Notes: generated from the letters alone by a model not told the origin. A stretch of 64,000 nucleotides of DNA from Flammeovirgaceae bacterium (GCA_021298015.1 JAJTGY010000007.1:1-64000); one strand, 5' to 3'; counted from the stretch's first letter, positions 9,458 to 19,939 are shown. A program made the numbers and translations.

Positions 9458-9484
9458 GAGCTCAAAGTAAGTGAGAAAAGGCGA

Positions 9485-10510
9485 ATGGGGTTCCTCCGGC
9501 TACTGTTGTTCCCGCTATCCATCCTCTACAACCTGGGGAGCCGGCTTCGGAACCATCTCTATACCATTGGTGTCAAGCCATCTGTCGCTTTTGAACTTCC
9601 GGTTATTGCCGTTGGTAACCTGAATGTGGGCGGATCAGGCAAAACACCCATGATCGAATACCTTATCCGGCTCCTGAGTCCACACTATAAAATCGCAACG
9701 CTCAGTCGTGGCTATGGCCGAATGACCCGTGGTTTTGTGCTGGCCGGAGAAAATGCTTCGGCCGATGCGTTAGGCGATGAGCCGTTCCAACTGGTTCAAA
9801 AATTTGGCTCGCAGGTGTATGTCAGCGTGGGTGAGGATCGCGTGGCTGCTATACCCCAGCTCATTCAGGCTCATCCGGATACGCAGGTTGTTTTGCTGGA
9901 CGATGCGTTTCAACACCGCGCAGTGCGCCCGGCTATGTCCATTCTCGTGACAGCCGCGGATCGTCCGTTCTTTGCCGATTGGGTTTTGCCGACCGGCAAT
10001 CTCCGGGAAAGTCGAACAGGTGCCACGCGAGCACAGGCCGTTGTTGTTACCAAGTGCAATCCTGACCTGTCGGAATCACAGATGGAAAGGCTCGCTGCGG
10101 GTATCAAAACATACGCCCCGGAGGTGCCTGTCTTTTTCTCGGCTATCCGGTATGGTCAACCGGTCTCTTTCGGTAGCGAGTATGATTTGGGCACCGATGT
10201 GGTCCTGATTTCCGGGATTGGTAACCATCGGCCATTTGAACATTACGCTCGGACCCGGTGGAACGTGGTGGAGCACGTGACATTGCCCGACCACCATCGT
10301 TATACAAAGGATTTTCTGGAGGAGTTGACCCGTGATTATCCTGGGAAGTGTTTCCTGACTACCGAAAAGGACCGGGCGAAGTTGATTGATGTCAGGTTTT
10401 CGAAGCACATTTCCGCTATGCCCTGGTTTTGTCTGCCCATGGAGATGTATTTTTTGAAAAGTGGTACTGATTTTGATAACCTCGTGAAACGCTATGCGCA
10501 ACGGGGATAA
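9485..10510 (+). CDS. lpxK: tetraacyldisaccharide 4'-kinase (LpxK)
   Basis: Inner-membrane-associated kinase that phosphorylates the 4' position of the lipid A disaccharide in LPS synthesis. The P-loop GGSGKTP is at residues 49-55, followed by the LSRGYGR segment and LLDDAFQHR, all LpxK hallmarks; the N-terminal hydrophobic stretch LLLFPLSILY anchors it. The ATG at 9485 is chosen because the -7 element overlaps the upstream TTG. The 3' end overlaps the porin gene by 17 bp, so the two outer-membrane functions are probably co-transcribed. Confidence 0.93.
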   Translation: MGFLRLLLFPLSILYNLGSRLRNHLYTIGVKPSVAFELPVIAVGNLNVGGSGKTPMIEYLIRLLSPHYKIATLSRGYGRMTRGFVLAGENASADALGDEPFQLVQKFGSQVYVSVGEDRVAAIPQLIQAHPDTQVVLLDDAFQHRAVRPAMSILVTAADRPFFADWVLPTGNLRESRTGATRAQAVVVTKCNPDLSESQMERLAAGIKTYAPEVPVFFSAIRYGQPVSFGSEYDLGTDVVLISGIGNHRPFEHYARTRWNVVEHVTLPDHHRYTKDFLEELTRDYPGKCFLTTEKDRAKLIDVRFSKHISAMPWFCLPMEMYFLKSGTDFDNLVKRYAQRG

Positions 10511-12446
10511 GGTAAGGTTATTGGTATGGGTTTGGCTCCTGACCGCTGAGTTGGTGTTGGCGCAGCGACCAACGGGAATGCCCACCGGCCCCGCCCAAAG
10601 TGACACAACCAAACGGGGCGTGCGCAGGTCGTCTTCCGGCTCGGCCTTGCTGGACGACTCCACCCGCAGGGTGTATGGCCCCAAAACGACCTTATGGACC
10701 TCCGAGCAAAAGATCTTCAACAATCAGGGTTCTTATGTTCCGCTCGACACTTCGGTTTTCAATTATCACCAGTGGACGTACCTGCAGCGGTTGCATAACG
10801 GCTATCAAGATCTGGGCAACATAGGAACTGCATTGAATCCCATATTTCCCATGCCCGCTGACGGCATTGGCGTCTCGTCCGGCTTTACATCCTACCGCGC
10901 GTATTATGATGATCAGGAGCCGGTTTACTACAATACCAAATCACCGTTCACGCGCATCCGCATCATCTGGGGTGGTCGGGGCCGATCGATGACGCATATC
11001 GAATTCAGCCGCAACATCAATCCACGGTGGAATTTCGGATTTGACTACCGGCCGATTCTTGTTGAAAAACAGTTGCAGGGTGCCGGTCGGGGTGATCGGC
11101 AGGTGATTAGTCATTACTATGATTTTTACTCGCGTTATCAATCCATGAACGATCGCTATTCGATTCTTTTTTCGTTTCGAAGAATTCGACACCGTGTAAA
11201 TGAGAATGGCGGTGTTGATCTCAATGCCGATGCGGCCGAGGAGGACTTCTATGACCCTAATGCAAGAATCAAGTTAACGACTATTTCTACTGAGGAACTC
11301 CGCAATGGCTTTCACGTTTTTCAAAGCTACCAGTTGGCAAAATCCATGCAGGTCTATTGGACAATCGATCTCGGTCGTTCGATCAACGTCTTGAATAACC
11401 CTGACAAAAGTACCCTGAGCTTTTTTGATACACTGGTGGATAGCGCGGCTGTCGAAAACTCCTTTCGATTTGCTACCGCCCAGTCGGAGGCTGGTATTAA
11501 GGGTTCTGCAGGCTTCCTGTTTTACAACGTCTATTACAAGTTCAGGAGATATGTGGTGGAAAATTCATCCTGGGATTCAACTGCGCTGGCCGCCTTGCCT
11601 TTTTTGCGCTCCGGCATCGAACATTATCTGGGTAGCCGACTAAGGCTTCAACTGGATTCCAGCCGTTTTCTTCAAGCCGATGGCGAGTATTTGTTAGATG
11701 GCAATTACCGCCTGCACGGCAAACTGACAGCACCGTGGTTCGAACTTTCCGCGCTTAGTCAACTGGCGAAACCTGCGTTTATGCCACAGGCCTACCGGGG
11801 TACTCACGACTATTGGGCCAACGCATTGGCTAATGTATTCACAAACCAACTGGTAGGGGAGGTGAGGCTGAGGCGCAAACAATTCCTGCTGGCCCCGGGC
11901 GCGCGGTATCAGATTATCACCAATCACATTTTCTTCAAATTCAACGATTTAGGAGTTCAAAAAGTACTTCCGGTGCAGGCAACGGGCAACCAGCAATTGC
12001 TTCAGTACTATGTGAGAATGAATTTGCCATTGGTCAAGAATCTCTTTCTTCGGCCAATGGTAACCTACTCGAGCGTGACTCAAAGCGATCTGGACGCTCT
12101 GCAAATCCCCGAATTGTTTGTGAATACCCAACTGGCGTTTGAGAACTACTTATTCAAAAAAGCTATTCAGGTGCAATTGGGTGCCGAGTTCCACTGGCGC
12201 TCTAGCTATTTCGCTTACGGATATGACCCGGCCATTCAAAGCTACTATTGGCAGAATCAGGTGCGGTCGAAAAGTTTTCCGTTCGTTGATTTTTTCTTCA
12301 ACGGTCGTTTTCAGGGAGGCCGCGTTTTTGTACGCTACAATAACCTGATGCAGAACTTTTTAGGTCGTGGCTACCAGCCCACACCCGGCTACCCGGCACA
12401 ACGGCCGGTCATCGATTTTGGTTTTGACTTAATTTTGTTCGATTAA
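10494..12446 (+). CDS. putative outer-membrane beta-barrel porin (Porin_10-like)
   Basis: A 650-residue exported protein with a signal peptide ending near LVLAQ (residue 24). After a basic, low-complexity linker come alternating, aromatic-rich beta strands to the end; the last residues (PVIDFGFDLILFD) fit a barrel-closing strand. The pattern, including an NYHQWTYLQRLHNGYQDLGNIGTA-type N-terminal region, is that of the 'putative porin' family widespread in Cytophagales. Pore specificity is unknown. It overlaps lpxK by 17 bp and miaE follows after 8 bp. Confidence 0.8.
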   Translation: MRNGDKVRLLVWVWLLTAELVLAQRPTGMPTGPAQSDTTKRGVRRSSSGSALLDDSTRRVYGPKTTLWTSEQKIFNNQGSYVPLDTSVFNYHQWTYLQRLHNGYQDLGNIGTALNPIFPMPADGIGVSSGFTSYRAYYDDQEPVYYNTKSPFTRIRIIWGGRGRSMTHIEFSRNINPRWNFGFDYRPILVEKQLQGAGRGDRQVISHYYDFYSRYQSMNDRYSILFSFRRIRHRVNENGGVDLNADAAEEDFYDPNARIKLTTISTEELRNGFHVFQSYQLAKSMQVYWTIDLGRSINVLNNPDKSTLSFFDTLVDSAAVENSFRFATAQSEAGIKGSAGFLFYNVYYKFRRYVVENSSWDSTALAALPFLRSGIEHYLGSRLRLQLDSSRFLQADGEYLLDGNYRLHGKLTAPWFELSALSQLAKPAFMPQAYRGTHDYWANALANVFTNQLVGEVRLRRKQFLLAPGARYQIITNHIFFKFNDLGVQKVLPVQATGNQQLLQYYVRMNLPLVKNLFLRPMVTYSSVTQSDLDALQIPELFVNTQLAFENYLFKKAIQVQLGAEFHWRSSYFAYGYDPAIQSYYWQNQVRSKSFPFVDFFFNGRFQGGRVFVRYNNLMQNFLGRGYQPTPGYPAQRPVIDFGFDLILFD

Positions 12447-12454
12447 TTGTTGAG

Positions 12455-13048
12455 ATGGAAAAACATGTGCTGGGCCTGGTGATGCCCACCGACCCACGGT
12501 GGGTGAATGTCGCAGAGAAACACATTGGTGATATTCTGGTCGATCATGCGTACTGTGAACAGAAGGCCGCCACGAGTTGTATTTCGCTCATTGTCCAGTA
12601 TTCGGATAAGTCCGAAGTAGTGGATGCACTGACACCCGTAGTTGCCGAAGAATGGAATCACTTTGAACGCGTTCTGGCAGAATTGCGTAAACGTGGTTTT
12701 CCTTTTGGTCCGCCCCGCAAAGATGAGTATGTGGAGAAGATTCAGGGCATTATGAAGAAGGGGGGCACGCGCGAAGAAAAGCTGGTTGAGCGGCTTTTGT
12801 TAAACGCACTGATTGAGGCCCGCAGTTGCGAGCGGTTCCGGTTGCTTTGGAAAGAGATTAACGACCGTGACCTCAGCGCGTTTTATCACGAGCTTATGGT
12901 TTCAGAAGCCGGTCACTACAAAAATTTCCTCACGTTGGCCCGAACGTATGCCGAGCCTGCTTACGTGGAGAAACGCTGGCGCGAGTTTCTGGCCGCGGAA
13001 GCCGAGATTGTCAAGGGTTTGGAGGTACGCAGCGACCGCATGCACTAA
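12455..13048 (+). CDS. miaE: tRNA-(ms2io6A) hydroxylase (MiaE)
   Basis: Diiron ferritin-like monooxygenase that hydroxylates the isopentenyl group of ms2i6A37 in tRNA. It has 197 residues with the expected diiron ligand pattern: Glu in DHAYCEQKAATS, E..H in EEWNHFERV, Glu in EARSCERF and E..H in SEAGHYKNF. The order and spacing match MiaE. No miaA or miaB is in the window. The gene ends convergently with the large secreted BNR protein, overlapping by 4 bp. Confidence 0.92.
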   Translation: MEKHVLGLVMPTDPRWVNVAEKHIGDILVDHAYCEQKAATSCISLIVQYSDKSEVVDALTPVVAEEWNHFERVLAELRKRGFPFGPPRKDEYVEKIQGIMKKGGTREEKLVERLLLNALIEARSCERFRLLWKEINDRDLSAFYHELMVSEAGHYKNFLTLARTYAEPAYVEKRWREFLAAEAEIVKGLEVRSDRMH

Positions 13049-16000
13049 CGCAGCACCACCCGCAAGACCCCGGCCGTTTGGCCTCCTGCGGACACCCGCA
13101 CGAGGTAAACCCCTGCACTTCCGCGCAGCGAGAGTTTCGTTTCCTGACGGCCTGCGTCTTGTACCCCGCGGTCAACCGACATCACCGATTGACCCACCGG
13201 TGAAAGCACTTCCACTTGCACCCGCGCGGCTGTTGCCAATTGATAGCTGATCGTTACCTCACCCGAGGTAGGATTCGGTGAAGCGGTTACGCCTGAGGCG
13301 GTTGAATTCTCCAATCCCGTAGGTACCTGCTGTATATACAAATCGTCTAGTGCCCATCCCCATCCAGTAACATTACCGTCCGAGAACATTCGGAATCGGA
13401 AAAGCAACGTATCGTTGGGCGCAAACACCGGTGTGATTTCCCAAACCTGATCCTGCATGAGCGAACGACTTCCCGGGGTGTTGGCTGCAAATGCGGTTTG
13501 CCAGTCTGGCTTCCGTGTTGCATCATAGCCGGGTGAAATCGGCAACCAGTCCACGCCATTTTTTGTTGCTTCCAATACCACATAGTCTTTGAACTCGGGT
13601 TGTGGGAAGGTTGATCCGGGCAGGCCCGGTTCCACTAAGGCCACATCACGGTAGTACACTTTCGCTTCACTCGCACGCACTTTTATCGGCTTTCGCAATA
13701 AGGCGCTGTATGGCGTATTGAGCGAATAATTGTGCGGGGTTTGAAAGGCATTATCACCGCCCAGCGCTTGAATGAACAAGTTGGTCGAACGCCAGTTGTC
13801 GGATGTTTGGAAATAATCGAAGTACTGCTCCTGCACGGGAAGGGCTAATTGAAAGTGCGTGCCCGAAATCACCGATGAGGTGGCAGGTGTGCTTTGAACA
13901 AAACCAATCGCTTCCATGCTTACGGTGCCGATTGGAACATTTCGAATGGTAGCAATATACTCCCCGACCAAGGCTGGCTGAATCTTCCCGATGCGGGTCT
14001 GATTCACCCGTATCTGAACGGAGTCATACGCGCGGTCAAGTTTGATTTTGAAGGCGAAGTCGCCCCGGGGTGTAGTGCCGGACGTGGTAATGGCCGGATT
14101 GGGGATGTTCAGTTGATTTTGGTCCACGGTTGCTGTCCAGATACCGCGGCCATGAGTGGCGATAATGACCTGATTGTCCAGCCCTTTCATATCCCATACG
14201 CTGATGTTCGGGAAATCGTCCAGCAGTGCCCACGAAGTTCCTCCGTCCAATGACTGCACAATACCAATTTCCGTACCCACCCAAATAATGTTCGTATTAT
14301 CGGGCCGCACGTATATGCAGTAAACCGCCACATCCGGAAAGCCGTTGATGCTGGTGCTTCCGGAGCCGAAGCCGGTGATATCCTGCCAACTTGTGCCCAG
14401 GTTTGTTGTTCGTAGAATTTTTGGCCGGCCTCGGAACGAAAAGATCGCGTAGGCCGTGTTAGGTTCGGTTGGGTGAGAGCCGAGCTTGGTTATGGCCCCC
14501 ATAGTGGCTACAGTGTAATTGGCCGTGGGTGAGAACGTTTGCCCGCCATTTGTAGATACATGAATGCGGTCGTTGGATGAAATCCGGCTGCCAGCCCACA
14601 CGATGTTGGCGTTAGCCCGGGAAACTTCAACATCCATGGTGGAGCTTGTAGGCCCCCACAAGGTGGCGATAGGGGTTAACGTCCACGAGGCTCCAAAATT
14701 TGGAGACCGGAATACACCCGCGGAGGAGAGCGTGAAAATCACTTCAGGGTTGTTTCGTGAGTTGGCCAGCTTGGAAATGAAGGGGGCGGAGCCGCTTAAC
14801 CCTGAAGTGGCGTTGGTCCACGTAAGACCGCCATCCACCGAGCGTCTGAAGCCATTGCCCTGAAAGCCTCCGATAAGCTTGCGATCGTCACTGTTATGCC
14901 AAATGGCTTCAAATCCATCGCCTCCGATCGCAAAATTATACGTGGTTGTCGCGGTTGCTTCCACGTTGGGCTGGCTCACCCATGTGCCATTGTCTTGCGT
15001 GCCGCCAATAAACTGGTTGCGGCCCGGTCGCTTGTCTGCTCCGTAAAATTGACTGGTGTTGTACGTTATGCCGGGAGAGGTCCAGGTGTTGTTGCCAATA
15101 CCGGGCGTTGCCGCCACATTCGAGATTGCAACGCCACCGTCATTGGCATTAAGAATCTTATACGAAGAACCGGACAACGGAATGGCAACCAGATTGTGGT
15201 GATCAACATGCACCACGGCATTGCGATTGGGATCACCATATTGGCCCCGCCCATCGGTTATAAAGCTGGTATTGGCATTGAGTTTTGTCTGGGCCGTGAA
15301 CTGAAAGCGCAGCGTTGCCGGAGAGGAAGGCGGAAACGAACCGCCCGCGGCCAGGGTAGGCCAGATAAAGTACATTCGGCTAAACTCATGTCCCCCGTTC
15401 ACGGCAATGCTGGGGTGAGGAGCATTGGCATCGTAGGTAACATTGTTTACATAGAGGTACTCTCGTGACTGCTGTATCGCTGGCCCTTCGGTATTCGCTG
15501 AGTTAAGGTCAAAGGTCCCATTTCGTCCCTGATCGCGGAAGCAAGCCATTAGTTGACGGTTGTTGGTTACGTCCCAAACTTCAAAGGGTACATTCACATA
15601 GTCAGTGTAGGCATAACTGCCGTTTGGAACACCAGAGTCAGCGCCCTCGGGAACGAGGAAACGGTGCGCTTTTTGACTGCGGCCAGGCCCGAACCTGATC
15701 TCAACATTAATTTGATTGGCCGAAGGACCAACATCAAAACTGAAGTTGTTGGCATTCGTAAAATTGACAAGCGCAAGAAAAGCTGCTGTACCACTGTCAA
15801 CAATGCTGTAAAATCCGCTATTGGTTGATCCTCCCGTCAGGTTAACCCGGAACAAATCCACCCCACCAACATAAACCGCGTTCGAATTGAAGGGGTCGCA
15901 GAGTATGGTGTTGTTGTACCAGCCCTGATCATTGAGAAAATCCAGTGCGGAGCCCGACAAGTTAACGTCTACCAGCGACCACGAGGCACCACCATTATCC

Positions 16001-16971
16001 GACATCAGCAGCTTGGAGTCGTCACCAAAAGAGGATGTCTCAGCCGAGGCAAAAATGCGATCGGTCTTTACCGGAGAAACATCGATCTCAACCCGCCTAA
16101 CGGGCTTCATGCCCACATTTGACAATTGCCAGGTAACACCGCCATCCACCGACTTCCAAACACCTTCGCTGTTTTCGGTTGCGTATTGAATCTGAAAATT
16201 GCCCGGAGTTGCTTTGAGATCTTGTATAGCATCTTGATTTAGTGTTTTGGCAAAGGACACTCCGCCATTCGTGCTTCGGTAGATGCCATCGTTTGTGGCC
16301 ACAACTAATACATCAGCATTACTTGGATCAACGATTGCGCGATTAACATCAGTGAAATCAGACGTGGACGACAAATAAGACCAGGAAATACCGCGATCAT
16401 TCGATTTGTACATGCCGTTACCCGCTACGCCATCGAGGTTGCCGAATCCTTCGCCTGTGCCGAGGTAGATGGTGTTTGGATTGCTGGGCGCCATCCCGAG
16501 AACAGTTGTGGCCAGATTGGGCAGATCCGGAGTAATCAGTGTCCAAAGTTGGCCGCCATTGGTGGTCTTCCAAACGCCACCTGATGCGGAGCCGGCATAC
16601 CAGGTGTTTCGATTGGGATCAGCCGGGTCAACAATCAAACCCCGCGTGCGGCCTGGAACATTCACCGGTCCGTGCTCGGTCCAGGCGCTAACACCATTGG
16701 TTTGCGTTCGTCCATTTCGGGCCCGGGCCATCGCTACGGTTTGGGCAGACTTTGTTTCGCGCACAAGGTACCCGGGCTCATAGGCAGGTTGGGATAAATC
16801 ATCGGGTGTACGTATGGCCCGGTGAAATTTTAAGAACTCAGCCGGTCCATCAAATCGTGGAGGCGTGTAGACGGGTGGCTCTTGGCGGGTGACTCGTGTT
16901 TGAAAAGGGGATGGCCAAAGCGCCACCACAGCCAGAATGGTTAAGCAACCGATGCGTGTGGAAAGTTTCAC
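13045..16971 (-). CDS. secreted BNR/VPS10-like beta-propeller protein with T9SS type A sorting domain
   Basis: A 1308-residue exported protein. After the signal peptide, many Asp-box/BNR repeats of the type S-x-DxGxxW are visible (for example SNDRGISW, SVDGGVTW, SDNGGASW, SLDGGTSW), predicting sialidase-like propellers. A jelly-roll-like region with QVWEITPVF and WGWALDDLYIQQ lies near 1160-1220. The C-terminal about 80 residues (SPNPTSGEVTISY ... AGVYLVRVSAGG) form a T9SS type A sorting domain, so it should cross the outer membrane and be surface-anchored or released. Ligand or substrate is unknown; no sialidase catalytic set is identified. The ATG overlaps the preceding lipoprotein stop (ATGA). 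Confidence 0.88.
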   Translation of the reverse strand: MKLSTRIGCLTILAVVALWPSPFQTRVTRQEPPVYTPPRFDGPAEFLKFHRAIRTPDDLSQPAYEPGYLVRETKSAQTVAMARARNGRTQTNGVSAWTEHGPVNVPGRTRGLIVDPADPNRNTWYAGSASGGVWKTTNGGQLWTLITPDLPNLATTVLGMAPSNPNTIYLGTGEGFGNLDGVAGNGMYKSNDRGISWSYLSSTSDFTDVNRAIVDPSNADVLVVATNDGIYRSTNGGVSFAKTLNQDAIQDLKATPGNFQIQYATENSEGVWKSVDGGVTWQLSNVGMKPVRRVEIDVSPVKTDRIFASAETSSFGDDSKLLMSDNGGASWSLVDVNLSGSALDFLNDQGWYNNTILCDPFNSNAVYVGGVDLFRVNLTGGSTNSGFYSIVDSGTAAFLALVNFTNANNFSFDVGPSANQINVEIRFGPGRSQKAHRFLVPEGADSGVPNGSYAYTDYVNVPFEVWDVTNNRQLMACFRDQGRNGTFDLNSANTEGPAIQQSREYLYVNNVTYDANAPHPSIAVNGGHEFSRMYFIWPTLAAGGSFPPSSPATLRFQFTAQTKLNANTSFITDGRGQYGDPNRNAVVHVDHHNLVAIPLSGSSYKILNANDGGVAISNVAATPGIGNNTWTSPGITYNTSQFYGADKRPGRNQFIGGTQDNGTWVSQPNVEATATTTYNFAIGGDGFEAIWHNSDDRKLIGGFQGNGFRRSVDGGLTWTNATSGLSGSAPFISKLANSRNNPEVIFTLSSAGVFRSPNFGASWTLTPIATLWGPTSSTMDVEVSRANANIVWAGSRISSNDRIHVSTNGGQTFSPTANYTVATMGAITKLGSHPTEPNTAYAIFSFRGRPKILRTTNLGTSWQDITGFGSGSTSINGFPDVAVYCIYVRPDNTNIIWVGTEIGIVQSLDGGTSWALLDDFPNISVWDMKGLDNQVIIATHGRGIWTATVDQNQLNIPNPAITTSGTTPRGDFAFKIKLDRAYDSVQIRVNQTRIGKIQPALVGEYIATIRNVPIGTVSMEAIGFVQSTPATSSVISGTHFQLALPVQEQYFDYFQTSDNWRSTNLFIQALGGDNAFQTPHNYSLNTPYSALLRKPIKVRASEAKVYYRDVALVEPGLPGSTFPQPEFKDYVVLEATKNGVDWLPISPGYDATRKPDWQTAFAANTPGSRSLMQDQVWEITPVFAPNDTLLFRFRMFSDGNVTGWGWALDDLYIQQVPTGLENSTASGVTASPNPTSGEVTISYQLATAARVQVEVLSPVGQSVMSVDRGVQDAGRQETKLSLRGSAGVYLVRVSAGGQTAGVLRVVLR

Positions 16972-17342
16972 GGCAGGGGATTTTCAACGTTGATGATTCG
17001 AATAAAGTCGTCAGGATTTTTTCCGGAAGGCATTACTTCCGGCATATCTAACAGCGCAAGGGCTGAATCGGTTTGCCAACGAACAAAACCTGGCGTAAAT
17101 GTCTGGTCGAACAGGACTTTGTGGTCTGCCATGCGCAGCACAATCACCCGCGATTGTGGGGTGTTACTCTTGCCGATAGCCAGCAGCAGCGTGCGCGAGC
17201 TATTCGGTATTAAATCACAGTCGTTACCAAGCCATGAACGGGCAAGGGCTGAGGCATCGGCAGAGCCGGTTTGTGCGGGTGGTTTGCATGTGGAAAACCA
17301 AAACATGGTAAGCATCACCATGAAGTAGAGGCGCGCGGTCAT
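16968..17342 (-). CDS. small putative lipoprotein of unknown function
   Basis: A 124-residue protein starting with a short signal sequence and a candidate lipobox ending in Cys19 (FWFSTC). The remaining mature part is a small soluble domain with no motif I recognise. Both ends overlap its neighbours by ATGA: the upstream GATase-like gene and the downstream BNR gene. That tight coupling suggests the three act together, but the role is unknown. Confidence 0.7.
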   Translation of the reverse strand: MTARLYFMVMLTMFWFSTCKPPAQTGSADASALARSWLGNDCDLIPNSSRTLLLAIGKSNTPQSRVIVLRMADHKVLFDQTFTPGFVRWQTDSALALLDMPEVMPSGKNPDDFIRIINVENPLP

Positions 17343-18661
17343 GTTTTCTGTTTCTTCTTTTTTGCTGCCGGGAACAGCACGTTGTTCAAGATCAGACGGT
17401 AACCCGCTGAGGTAGGATGAAGGTTGAGGTCGGTGGGCTCTTCGCCAACCGTATGTTGATAATCCTCCGGATCGTGGCCGCCATAGTAGGTGAAAAAGCC
17501 TTTGCCCAAAACACCGTGAAGATATTTGACCTCGCGAATGGCATTATTTTCGCCCATAATCACCACATCGTTTTTTACTAGTGGTTTTTTAAACCCGGTG
17601 GATTGACCATAAAACCCGCGAATCACCCGCGTATGGTTTTGGGTGAGCATGGAAGGGATTGGGTCCCACTTGGCTGAAAACTCAAACAAGGTGAAGTAGT
17701 CATTATCCTGCCGCAAGCCACGGTCGGGTGCATTGTTGTCAATGTCCGAAAACTCGTATTGATAGGGATCACGCACAAGATGGAAATCCGTAAAAGCCAG
17801 TGTATGATCGTAATTGATTTTTTCCTGAGCGTTCGGATCGGCCGCATCGCCATCGAACATCCGCTCACAAATATCGACCCCTTCGGCAGCCAGGGCAATA
17901 TCAAATGAATCAGTGGCCGAGCACATGGCAAACATAAAACCTCCACCGGCCACAAACTCTTTTATGCGTTTTACCACAGCCAGTTTCAATTGCGAAACTT
18001 TTTGAAAGCCGTGTTTCCGGGCCATATCCTCTGCCTCCTTTTGCTGCTCGATATACCAGGGGTAATTCGCGTAACTGCCGAAGAACTTGCCATACTGCCC
18101 GGTGAAATCCTCGTGGTGCAGGTGCAACCAGTCGTACCGCGGCAGTTCCCCGTTTAATACCTCATCGTCAAAAATTACATCGTAGGGAATCTCGGCATAG
18201 GTAAGCACCAGGGTTACGGCATCGTCCCATGGTTGTTTTGATTTGGGCGAGTAGACCGCAATTTTGGGGTACTTTTCTAGCTTCATCAAGTCGTAATTCA
18301 CAGCCGGGCTTGCCACCTCGGTGATGATGCTGTTGGCCTGGGCATCCGAGAACACTTCATAGCTTACCCCGCGCACAACCAGCTCGTTTTGGATTTTGGG
18401 GTGGTACTTGCACATGAAACTCCCCCCGCGATAATTCAGCAGCCAGTCCACTTCACTTTCCTGCCGCAGTACCCAATACGCTATGCCATAGGCCTTCAGG
18501 TGATTCACCTGCTTCTCGTCCATGGGAATGAACAGGTAATTGGCCCGGGCGACTATCGGGCAAAACAAAATCAGGACAAAACACGTTAAAAAGCCCAATC
18601 GAAGGCCCTTTGTCGCGCAGGCACGGTAGTTCAGCCTCCCCTCAGTTGCGTTCAAAGTCAT
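17339..18661 (-). CDS. exported GATase-like protein (family often labelled 'asparagine synthetase B')
   Basis: A 440-residue protein with a hydrophobic export signal (LGFLTCFVLILFCPIVARA) and then ANYLFIPMDEKQVNHLKAYGIAYWVL. This belongs to a conserved Bacteroidota family that databases often carry under the name asparagine synthetase B; I see no AsnB catalytic layout (no N-terminal Cys2, no SGGxDS P-loop), so that name looks wrong. A stretch around GGGFMFAMCSATDSFDIALAAEG resembles the nucleophile-elbow region of class I GATase-like folds. The start chosen is the ATG at 18661; the open frame continues upstream but into the divergent gene's 5' end. First gene of a coupled trio. Confidence 0.75.
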   Translation of the reverse strand: MTLNATEGRLNYRACATKGLRLGFLTCFVLILFCPIVARANYLFIPMDEKQVNHLKAYGIAYWVLRQESEVDWLLNYRGGSFMCKYHPKIQNELVVRGVSYEVFSDAQANSIITEVASPAVNYDLMKLEKYPKIAVYSPKSKQPWDDAVTLVLTYAEIPYDVIFDDEVLNGELPRYDWLHLHHEDFTGQYGKFFGSYANYPWYIEQQKEAEDMARKHGFQKVSQLKLAVVKRIKEFVAGGGFMFAMCSATDSFDIALAAEGVDICERMFDGDAADPNAQEKINYDHTLAFTDFHLVRDPYQYEFSDIDNNAPDRGLRQDNDYFTLFEFSAKWDPIPSMLTQNHTRVIRGFYGQSTGFKKPLVKNDVVIMGENNAIREVKYLHGVLGKGFFTYYGGHDPEDYQHTVGEEPTDLNLHPTSAGYRLILNNVLFPAAKKKKQKT

Positions 18662-18668
18662 ACCTTTG
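18661..18668 (+). promoter_or_regulatory. Bacteroidota -7 promoter element for the MacB-type permease
   Basis: TACCTTTG matches TAnnTTTG, 33 bp before the ATG at 18701. It touches the first base of the divergent gene's start codon at 18661, so the two promoters and start regions are packed in 39 bp. Confidence 0.55.
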
Positions 18669-18700
18669 CTGCTAATCGATTCTAAAAATAAGGGAAAAGA

Positions 18701-19939
18701 ATGAATCTGGTCGAGAATGTCAAAGAAGGGCTTCGCTCCGTGCAGGCGAACATGTTGCGGAGTGTGCTCACGGCCCTGATTGTGGCCATTGGCATCATGT
18801 CGCTGGTCGGCATTCTTACGGCAATTGATGGTATTGAGTATTCGGTGTCGCAAAGCCTGTCTTCCCTGGGCGTCAAAACATTCGACATCAACAGTAAGTG
18901 GAATCGGGGTGGCAGTCAGTCCGGCATCAAAGAAAAGAATTATGCGCCCCTGCAACTCAACGAGGTGCAGCGGTTTATCAATCAATACAATTACCCCTCA
19001 TCCATCAGTCTTTCGGCAACCCTCACGATTCTTGCCGAGGTCAAACAAGGATCGAATAAGACCAATCCGAACGTAACGGTAGTAGGTATCAATGAGGAAT
19101 ACATGGCCATCAAAGGTCTGGAACTGGAACAAGGCCGCAACCTGAGCAAGTTCGAGGTTCAATACGGAACCAAGGTGGCCATTTTAGGCGCTAAACTCGC
19201 GAAGGAGCTTTATCCTGATCGCAGCAAGCCGATTTTAAATACCACCATATCATTCAAAGGCACTCAGTTTCGCGTCATCGGGGTGATGAAGGAGAAGGGT
19301 AATATCAGCGAGAATAACTTCGATAACATGGTATTGATCCCGATTTTGGTTGCCAACCAATTGGCCAGTGGCAACAGCTTGAACTACCGGTTGGTGGTTG
19401 GCATCTCGGACATGACCCAGATTGATGTGGCCATGGGGGAGGCTACGGGGCTGATGCGCAAAATCCGACACGACCGAATTGGGGATCCGGACTCGTTCGA
19501 AATTGAAAAGAGCGAGGGTTTGGCGGAAGATCTGGACAGTATCACCAGCGCGCTCCGCATCGGTGGCTTTGGTGTGGGTTTCATCACCCTGCTAGGTGCG
19601 TCCATTGCCCTCATGAACATCATGCTGGTGTCGGTAACCGAGCGTACGCGCGAGGTGGGGGTGCGTAAGGCACTGGGTGCAACTCCGCTGCGTATCCGCC
19701 AGCAGTTTGTGATTGAAGCTATTGTGGTGTGTGTGCTGGGTGGCATAGTCGGGATATTCCTGGGCATCCTGATCGGTAATTTAATTTCCAGTGTCATCGG
19801 CTTTAAAGCCTTTGTTATTCCCTGGCTGTGGATTCTGGTGGGCTTCCTGATTTGTATTGCCGTGGGATTGTTTTCGGGTTACTACCCGGCCCACAAAGCT
19901 TCGAAGTTGGACCCGATCGAGTCGCTGCGGTTCGAATAA
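18701..19939 (+). CDS. MacB/FtsX-type ABC transporter permease
   Basis: A 412-residue inner-membrane protein: one N-terminal membrane segment (about 20-43), a large periplasmic MacB-PCD-like domain (about 45-275), then three membrane segments in an FtsX domain (about 285-400). The typical coupling stretch [24 protein letters not shown] follows the second segment. The end is [19 protein letters not shown], a family hallmark. No ATPase partner is adjacent, so it is an orphan permease here. ATG with a purine-rich AGGGAAAAG upstream. Confidence 0.9.
   Translation: MNLVENVKEGLRSVQANMLRSVLTALIVAIGIMSLVGILTAIDGIEYSVSQSLSSLGVKTFDINSKWNRGGSQSGIKEKNYAPLQLNEVQRFINQYNYPSSISLSATLTILAEVKQGSNKTNPNVTVVGINEEYMAIKGLELEQGRNLSKFEVQYGTKVAILGAKLAKELYPDRSKPILNTTISFKGTQFRVIGVMKEKGNISENNFDNMVLIPILVANQLASGNSLNYRLVVGISDMTQIDVAMGEATGLMRKIRHDRIGDPDSFEIEKSEGLAEDLDSITSALRIGGFGVGFITLLGASIALMNIMLVSVTERTREVGVRKALGATPLRIRQQFVIEAIVVCVLGGIVGIFLGILIGNLISSVIGFKAFVIPWLWILVGFLICIAVGLFSGYYPAHKASKLDPIESLRFE

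Noticed and set aside
17339..18661. True asparagine synthetase B
   Set aside because: It is exported and lacks the N-terminal catalytic Cys and the SGGxDS pyrophosphate motif.
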